DNA of 64,000 bases, from contig CM055100.1 in the NCBI GenBank assembly GCA_029204225.1, positions 19,018,244-19,082,243 on the forward strand, given 5' to 3'. The DNA is from Diphasiastrum complanatum. Taxonomy: Eukaryota; Streptophyta; Lycopodiopsida; Lycopodiales; Lycopodiaceae. The number at the start of each line of letters is the position of its first letter. The stretch's first letter is position 1. Shown here piece after piece: positions 57,370 to 64,000 of the stretch. The notes beneath the pieces were generated by a model. It had not been told where the DNA came from. It made no database searches and saw only the letters and a program-made list of their open reading frames with translations. The position numbers and the translations under genes are program-made.

Positions 57370-58780
57370 ATTTTGTTCAACTTAACACCTAAGAATTGCC
57401 TAACTTTTTTAAATTTATCTTATATAAAGTGCTCATCCATCTCAAGGTGTTTTGTCTTTGCATGGTATACAAGATCTTTGGCTAATTGAATATGGATTTG
57501 GTTATCACAATGCAATACTATAGGTCCCACCTAAGTGATCTAAACATCATCAATAGATGCCTCAACTAGATAGCCTCAAAAGCAGCCCTCGTAGTTGTTT
57601 TGTACTTAGCCTCAGTGGATGACAAAGCACTAATAGGTTGTTTCTTGCTACACCAAGAAATAGCACTAGACCCCAGGCTAAGAGAATACCTGTTCTAGAT
57701 TTGCAATCATCCTTGTCATCGGCCCAATCTGAATATGCATAACCCTCTAGGTAAAGCTTAGCACCATTAGTATATAACATCTCGTAACTCACTGTTCCTC
57801 TCACATACCTGAAGATTAGCGTTCCAGTGAGCCTCAATAGCTACATATGAATTGACTAGCAAAATCCCAAGTACATTAACAATATCTACCCTAGTAGTGG
57901 CATGATTGATTGGGCTACCCACCAACTGTCAATAAAGTGTCTCATCTATAAGGGGTGTACTATCATCCTTAGATGGTTGTCGCTCATGTCTACAGAAGTA
58001 CCAATTGGCTTGCCCTCTTGCATAATGAATCTCTTTAGTATTTTCTATGCATACTTTGCCTGAGAAATTAAATGAACGTACTTTCCCTTCCATACTTTTA
58101 TTCTAAGGCAATAGTGTAGCAAACCTCAATCTTTCATATCAAATTCTTTTGAAAGATTTTTCTTTACTTAAAAAAAGAGGTTTATTGTAGCCTGTGATAA
58201 CTAGACCATCAACATAGAGAACATCAATTACGATGTCCCCTTTCTGCCTTAAGACATATAGACTACAATAAGACTTATTCTTCTTGAAGTGCTGCTATGT
58301 AAAGTAGTCATCAATATGATTGTACCAAGCTCTAGGTGCCTGCTTCAAATCTTAAAGGCTTTCTTCAGCCTACACAGAAGATTATCTTTGTCCTTGGTCT
58401 CATAACACTGCGGTTGCTCAATGTAAGCCTCCTCCAATATTTGCTCATTGAGAAAGGCACTCTTGACATTCATCTGATGGATGTGCCATCCAAAATACAT
58501 TGGGAAAGCCAACACTGTCTTGATAAATGTCATCTTTGCCATGAGCAAATGCAATCATAATCCAACTCTTTATGTTGGGCGAACCCTTCGGCCACCAACC
58601 TTGTCTTATATTTATCAACAGTTCCATCAGTCTAGAACTTGAATAATAAACCCACTTGCAACCTATAGGTTGCTTGCTTTTTGGCAAATTCACGAGCTCC
58701 CATGTATCATTTTGCATGATGGAGTTGTACTCCTCTTGCATGTCTCCTGCATGGCATTTTGTCATGCGTGAAAAGCACAT
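57370..58780 (-). pseudogene. Ty1/copia reverse transcriptase and RNase H
   Basis: On the minus strand: EEYNSIMQNDTWELVNLPKS, PIGCKWVY, HQMNVKSAFLNEQILEEAYI, DLKQAPRAWYNHIDDYF, then VLYVDGLVITGYN, where the catalytic YVDD is YVDG. Then come SKDDSTPLIDETLY and QLVGSPI. RNase H follows with YSDWADDKDDCKSRTG and PIVLHCDNQIHIQLA, HAKTKHLEMDEHFI. Stops and frameshifts are numerous. The last motif ends about 20 bp before the polypurine tract. Confidence 0.92.
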
Positions 58781-59400
58781 GGCTTGTGTGACTCCAAAAT
58801 GATCGACATAAGTGCAAAGTTTGTTTCTTGCCTCTCATTCGATCCCTTGGTTGATGGTGGATCGCCGAAGATAATCCACCTAATGTGTCTGCATGTATTT
58901 TTGTTACCGATAGTGGGCCAGGTCCTCGAGAAAGCGCCCTCCAGTGGTGCATCTCAATCTTCGTCTCCGCAAATCCAAAGACAGCACATTTAGATGCCCT
59001 CACCTCGCTCCTTAAACCACCTCCACAAATTCGTAGTTGGTGAGAAAGATGGAGACCAAGCATCCCATGGTGATAGCCTTGTTTTTCACTTCCTTGAGTC
59101 ATCAAATGCGGCTTGCTCTTGCTCTTGTTCTTGTGACTCGTGAGTTTGCTAGCTAACTACCTTCTCTTTGGAATGAATGAGGGGAAGGGGCTCGCTAGAA
59201 TCTTGGTTTTCACACTCTTCAACTTGGGGTGAATAATCTTCATTGAAGATGACATTTCAACTAAGGATCTTCATTCTAATTTTGAGATCATAGACAATGT
59301 AGGCCTTATCGTCCTCATTGTAACCTAGAAATATGCATCTAGTGAACTCAATGTCCACTTTCTTCTTAAACTCTTGAGTACATCACTAATGAGGAGGAAA
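58781..59400 (-). pseudogene. Copia linker and integrase C-terminal (SH3-like) domain
   Basis: CIFLGYNEDDKAYIVYDLKI and NVIFNEDYSPQVEECE (59370-59210) are the SH3-like end of integrase. 59105-58781 is an unusually GC-rich linker with one long open frame (132 residues with the start of RT) that matches nothing known. The core of integrase is missing to the right. Confidence 0.75.
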
Positions 59401-60748
59401 ATTGACTGTGGATTGTGGAGAATTTTAACTTTGACTCTTCACTATTTGCATTCTATTTACTGGTATTCATGGATCCTTGAATCCTTATTTTGTACTATGT
59501 CATAACTAAGGATTGGGTAGTTCAATTTTCCATATACATATATTTTGGCAGTTGAGTCATGTTTCTACAACACAATAAAGCCCATAACCAGCAACTTGTG
59601 ACTTGTCTTGACTACTACTTTTCATCTTCTTGGATTGGTTTTGGTTCCATGGTTACCCTTGAGTACTCATTGTCTCACGGTTACATTTCAAATGTTTACT
59701 GGAAGCAAACATTTGAAGTAGTTAAAGTGAGCAAAATGAAAGATAGTGGAGTAACCACGAAACTTAATAGCAATGTTTGATTTGAGAAGGACATCACGGT
59801 TGGCTCTAGCATACACATCGTGTATTGTATTTGTTTTGACCTTTTTATAGACTGCCAAATGCTTCCATGATGCCAATTTAGATTCCAACAATATTTTGCT
59901 TGCCTGAAGTTTCGTGTGGCAAGATCTCTTCTTGGGTATGACAAGAGCTCAAATCTTATTGGCCTAAGTGAAAACCCTTTGTAAATAAGACTCCAGGTAC
60001 TAGATGGGAAATGGTTGTTGTCTTTGAGCCTCGAGCTAAGCCACTATTTGAATAGTCCCCTCGAGAGAGCCACTACTTGAAGAAAAGGCAATTGAGTCCT
60101 TAGTCAAAACTTGACATGACCAACATTGGTTGGTAATTGATTGCATAAATGAAAATTTTCTAACCTAAAAGGAATAGGTTGTCTCGATAAAAATCATCAA
60201 ATATTAGTATGGTTCTTCATCACCTTTGTTCTGTACAAAAACACCTAGCGACCACATCTTCATCATCCTTTCAATATTAATTATCTCTCGAACATCATTG
60301 GGAGAAAAAGGATACATTATGTGATTATGAGTGTAATGCTAGCAAAGGTCACTCATCTAAGGTGGCTGCTCTCTAAATAGAAAATGACATCTCACCTAGA
60401 TCTCATGATATTAATGTACACCAAAACATGAAGTGCTCCTCATTCTCAACCTCCATCAAAGGTCATAAATCAGCTTGTCTCTCTGTGGAAGTAATGTGAT
60501 GGAACTTGATCTTAACACAATCAACTTGTCTCCACATGGAATAGTGTGATGAGGCTCTATCCCAATGCATATTGAAGATATGTGACAATCTAGAAGATAC
60601 CATAGAAGTAATCGTTCACATGGGTCACTCAATTGGAGGAAATGTGCTAGGAAAAAATTTAGCTTGATTCCCAAAGTGCCCTCCCAAACTTCTCAGATGT
60701 ATGATCGATGCACAATGATGGAAAATGCTCTTATTTTTTTTTTTGTGT

Positions 60749-60803
<55 letters not shown>

Positions 60804-60989
60804 TAAGAGCACTATCCTCAAGTCCAGATCTACTATCCTCAATGAGACAACATGCCATAGTTTTTAGAAACTATATCATTACCAATCCTATCCCACCAAT
60901 CCAACAATAACAAAACAAGGGAGAACCCATTCAAAAAAGGACATTGCTACTTATGAACCAGCGAAGTACTATGATAAATGTATTCATAC
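59401..60989. other. No gene recognised
   Basis: Short frames only. One GT microsatellite is listed separately. A repeated phrase near 60456-60545 (CTTGTCTC..GGAA..GTGATG) is too weak to call. Confidence 0.4.
60745..60799 (+). repeat. (GT)n microsatellite
   Basis: About 27 units with one interruption (TATG), preceded by a T-run. Cys-Val frames across it are artefacts. Confidence 0.97.
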
Positions 60990-61653
60990 CAATGTTTTAT
61001 GGTACCTTTTGAATCACCTTTTCGAACTGCGTTTGAATCGACTTCTCCAGGTTCGAACCGGCGAATCGGTTTTAGGGAGGGGTTTGAATCGATTTCAGCC
61101 AGTTCGAAACCCCCCCCCCCCCCCTCCCCCTAGTTTCTACCCTTCGATTATGTCAAAAAGAAGTGCTTTCTTAGTGTTAGTGGGTAACATGTACATAACA
61201 ATTTGTGATTGATTGATAGTGAAATTTGAATCCTAACGTGAAACTCCTAAGTCTTGTTACCTAACAATACCTATCACCTATGATTTAGGGTTCTTGATCC
61301 ATCTGTTGCTCGCAGTTTTAGCTATTATCTATTTGATATCATTTGTGACATTAGCTAGTAACTACCAACTTCCATACATGAGTAGAAAGACTGATCATTG
61401 TTACTCGTCACTCAAAACATCAATGTCACACCATACATATTACAATTTACAATGAAACACTCGAAAAAACCCTAAAGGCTCTCTCTCTCTCTCTCTCTGG
61501 AAAATGCCAAAAAAAAAACGGTTCGAACTATTTTTGCTTTAAAAAAAAAAATGGGTTCTTTGAAAAAAAATTAGATTTTTTTTTTCCCCGGTTCGAACCA
61601 AAAAAAAACGGTTCAAACCGGGCCATTTCGAACCGTGGTTCGACACAACACTG
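60990..61653 (+). mobile_element. Probable non-autonomous hAT element (664 bp)
   Basis: Flanked by identical 8-bp sequences ATTCATAC (60982-60989 and 61654-61661), the target-duplication length of hAT elements. The ends are imperfect inverted repeats: CAATGTTTTATGG on the left and, reverse-complemented, CAGTGTTGTGTCG on the right (9 of 13 matches), with the CA(A/G)TG start usual for hAT. Subterminal GGTTCGAACC words occur near both ends. No transposase is encoded. It contains a C15 run (61110-61124) and a short CT tract. Confidence 0.7.
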
Positions 61654-62289
61654 ATTCATACACTACTAGGTGAAAGATATAAGATTGTTGATTTTGTTTA
61701 TCTTTTAGACTTTACTTATTCTCAATCAATACCTTATTTCCAACAAAATTTGCTAACGGCCTTGTGGTGCTTATTTTCATGCATGCATGTACAAACGGTG
61801 AAGAGACAATAATAGGTGAACCTAGATAGCTATTTTCCAAATATTTGGGGTACCAAGCAGATAATATTAACACTACCAATCATTTGGAAGCCAATATTGG
61901 AATAATTTTTCTATTCGTTAGAGAATAAGTTCTTCAAAAACTTCAAGAAGGTGAATAGTCGAATATTAGAATGATTAGTTTCTCCTGGAATTGGTTGTGA
62001 CATTGTACCTATATGAGGTATAGGATAACCAAAAGAATTATTTTGAATCTCTAGAAAATTAGATCAAGAATCTTAAAATCTTTTTGGAGGAAGAACCGGT
62101 GGTATGAGATATCATTAATTCTGAGGATTATGTCAAAATGCAATGATCCTTATAAATGATGAGTAATTTTTTATTCTACATTATGACAAGAAATTACATT
62201 ATTGTTTTGATTCTTGACAAAACTAATTTCTTTTGGCTGTAAAAGAATTGAGGACGCATGTATCGGAGAAACTTGTTGCTTGTGTTAAA
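61654..62289. other. No gene recognised
   Basis: AT-rich sequence. Its last ~100 bp may be very decayed copia RT leading into the next entry. Confidence 0.4.
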
Positions 62290-62410
62290 GAAATTTTCTC
62301 TTGTGAGTTTGAGATGAAAGATTTGGGTTGTTGCACTATTGCCTAGGCTCTTTTTCTCTCTCAAGTAAAGTATGCACAAATAATATCAAAGAAATTTAAT
62401 ATGCAAGTCA
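62270..62410 (+). pseudogene. Small Ty1/copia RT fragment
   Basis: ACVKEIFSCEFEMKDLGCCT, a stop, then LFLSQVKYAQIISKKFNM matches the block after the YVDD motif of copia RT (as at 648-760 in the first element). About 45 residues remain. Confidence 0.75.
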
Positions 62411-62548
62411 TCTTGAACTAGGGCACCAAATGATCCCAATTTTGAAGAGACTCAAATAATGTAGGATGCCAGCCAAGAAGGCATATATTCTGCCAAAAAG
62501 TGAATAAAGTAGGATGCCACCCTCCAAAAAAGTGAACTTCTCAAGAAA

Positions 62549-62562
62549 GTGCTTTGATACCA
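62549..62562 (-). other. Possible primer-binding site, minus strand
   Basis: Read on the minus strand, TGGTATCAAAGCAC follows CCTTAACT directly. This resembles the CGTAACT-TGGTATTAGAGCAC junction at 42.74 kb. Downstream, a leader-like stretch repeats TGGCATCCTAC twice. The other LTR end was not found. Confidence 0.45.
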
Positions 62563-62610
62563 AGTTAAGGACACACATCATGGATGTGGCATCACGTCCT
62601 GAACTATAGA

Positions 62611-63630
62611 CATAAATGACAACAAACAAGGTTCTTTACCGGAGAACATAACTTGAATTTCATAAATGTTTGAGACTAAAGTTATACCTAAGCAATAGTA
62701 GGGAAGATCTCCATAATAACAAGCTACCAAATGAGGAGCCTTAGTGGCTATCTACACTAATCAAAAGCTACCTGCCTTCAATTAACTAGAAAGAAATAAG
62801 GAAATTCAAATATCACAGCCCAAATTAAGATCACGTGAAATACAAGTCATGGGGCTATCAAATACAAATAACTGTGTGTCCACTAATAACAATATCAAAT
62901 AACTTGCTAATACCGAATGTGATGGTTGTCAAATGGACATGTATGTCCATTACATCATGAGGGATGATGTTGACCAAATTCGTTGAGTTTAGTGGCCTTC
63001 GAACTTTGATTGATGAATGCATATTTACCACTATTGTAGCCAATCTAAGACAACAAAACAAAATGTTGGTTATAATAAAACAAAGTGTACAACAACTTAC
63101 TGATCTTAAGGTGATTTTAAGGCTCATGGGTGATGCCTTCTTTAGTTTCTCAAATGTTGACTTGTACCACGAATCCACACCTTTTTTTGCCTCCTAAATA
63201 TCAACCATTGACCAAAACAACATTGTTAGTTCTTGCACACCTTGAATTCATCATAATCAACCTTGAAAAATCCTCAGTAATGAAACTAGCAAAGAAAAAC
63301 ATTCCCTTGAGAAACATGAAAGAATGTTTCCCTCCCCCCCCCCCCCCCCCCACCCCACCCCTCCTCATTCTACCGGCTTTGGTGATTCAACTTGTAGATT
63401 CAGAGCTATCCCAAAAGATTAAAAGGCAACATAGAAACAATCAATAGAATGGAAGTCACCAAAGACAACAAAGATGCCAAAATCAGTTGCATCAAGTTTC
63501 AGCAAGCTTCAACAACAATTTGGAGCTATGACGGACAAGATGTGGTTTGAAAGGGATTTCAGATTCTTGTTCATTGAGAAAAAAGTTGTTAGGATCATAA
63601 TGAATACTCTTATTAAAGAAAGTAGCAAGC
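62611..63630. other. No gene recognised
   Basis: Frames at 62858-63178 (-) and 62964-63447 (+) overlap and have no domain. A C18 run lies at 63333-63351. Confidence 0.4.
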
Positions 63631-63639
63631 TAGTTGACG

Positions 63640-64000
63640 AAAATTAGGTCATGAAGAAAGTGATTAGACATGTGCATAATCGCTTGATTTTAATATTGTT
63701 TGCTATTATTGCAAAAGGAAAGGGCCTATGATTAAGGATTGTAGAAAGCTACAAGCCAAGAAGATGAGTGAACAACAAGTCAATACAATTGAATATAATT
63801 CAGAGGAATCAGAGAATTAGAGTATGTTTTCATGGCAAGACATGAAGATATTGAAAATATTGGATCTTGGTACCTAGATTCTACAGCCACATAGCACACG
63901 ACCAATCATAGAGATCGGTTTGTTGAGTATACTCAAAGTATCTCAAGTGAATTTGTCCAGCTTGGAGATAGCAATTCAGATTGCTGTTGAAGGAAATATT
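63640..64000 (+). pseudogene. Ty1/copia zinc knuckle and protease start, runs off window
   Basis: CYYCKRKGPMIKDC (63701-63742) is a copia knuckle with its zinc-binding His replaced by Pro. ARHEDIEN and WYLDSTAT follow, where the protease D-S-G-A is changed to D-S-T-A, then a stop. The upstream Gag is too decayed to delimit. The element continues beyond 64000. Confidence 0.75.

Overview
This window is nuclear DNA of a vascular plant with a large, repeat-rich genome. It holds no bacterial-type operons. It contains GT-AG introns, a nuclear tRNA-Glu gene, tRNA-iMet-type primer sites and a plant-only gene of the NAR2/NRT3 family (nitrate-transporter partner). Almost everything else is decayed, nested retroelement sequence. 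The low gene density and the LINE type (endonuclease-RT elements with an LFDTMV-type C-terminus) suggest a gymnosperm or fern rather than a compact angiosperm genome, but I cannot name the species.

Layout. 0-3.3 kb: a Ty1/copia 3' half with its LTR (+), then an integrase piece of another copia (-). 6.7-10.9 kb: Gag and protease pieces of a Ty3/gypsy family with several zinc knuckles (-), cut by a LINE RT scrap. 12.5 kb: an intact tRNA-Glu(UUC). 13.2-14.4 kb: a chromovirus integrase with chromodomain (+). 17-19 kb: a very decayed copia (+). 20.6-24.7 kb: a copia-type LTR, primer site and leader joined to the pol region of the same gypsy family seen at 8-10.7 kb. 24.7-26.25 kb: an unidentified, decayed protein-coding stretch.

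29.0-29.8 kb (-): the NAR2/NRT3 gene, two coding exons, the only clearly intact host protein gene. Its upstream region carries a partial duplication of its own start region, and a 40-bp-arm hairpin lies beyond its 3' end. 33.6-37.0 kb: a LINE piece (-), then a copia LTR, gag and protease (+). 37.0-38.7 kb: a truncated LTR abutting the C-terminal half of a hAT transposase-like gene with introns. 42.3-45.8 kb: a chromovirus with one complete LTR. 46.2-48.6 kb: a LINE tail and a copia gag. 48.6-52.3 kb: a second, nearly full-length chromovirus that had inserted into that copia. 52.3-55.3 kb: a LINE that interrupts the chromovirus 3' LTR. 55.4-55.8 kb: a solo LTR with an exact 5-bp target duplication. 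57.3-59.4 kb: a copia RT/RNase H (-). 61.0-61.65 kb: a probable non-autonomous hAT element. 62.3-64.0 kb: copia scraps.

The most notable points are: the chromovirus LTR family with 5'-AG...CT-3' ends instead of TG...CA, supported by one clean target-site duplication; the copia-leader/gypsy-pol chimera at 21.49 kb; the unidentified coding stretch at 24.7-26.25 kb; a LINE whose RT palm is missing yet whose reading frame stays open; the hAT-like element with an 8-bp duplication; and the hairpin and upstream duplication around NAR2. No autonomous element here looks intact, and I saw no sign of a wholly new enzymatic system.
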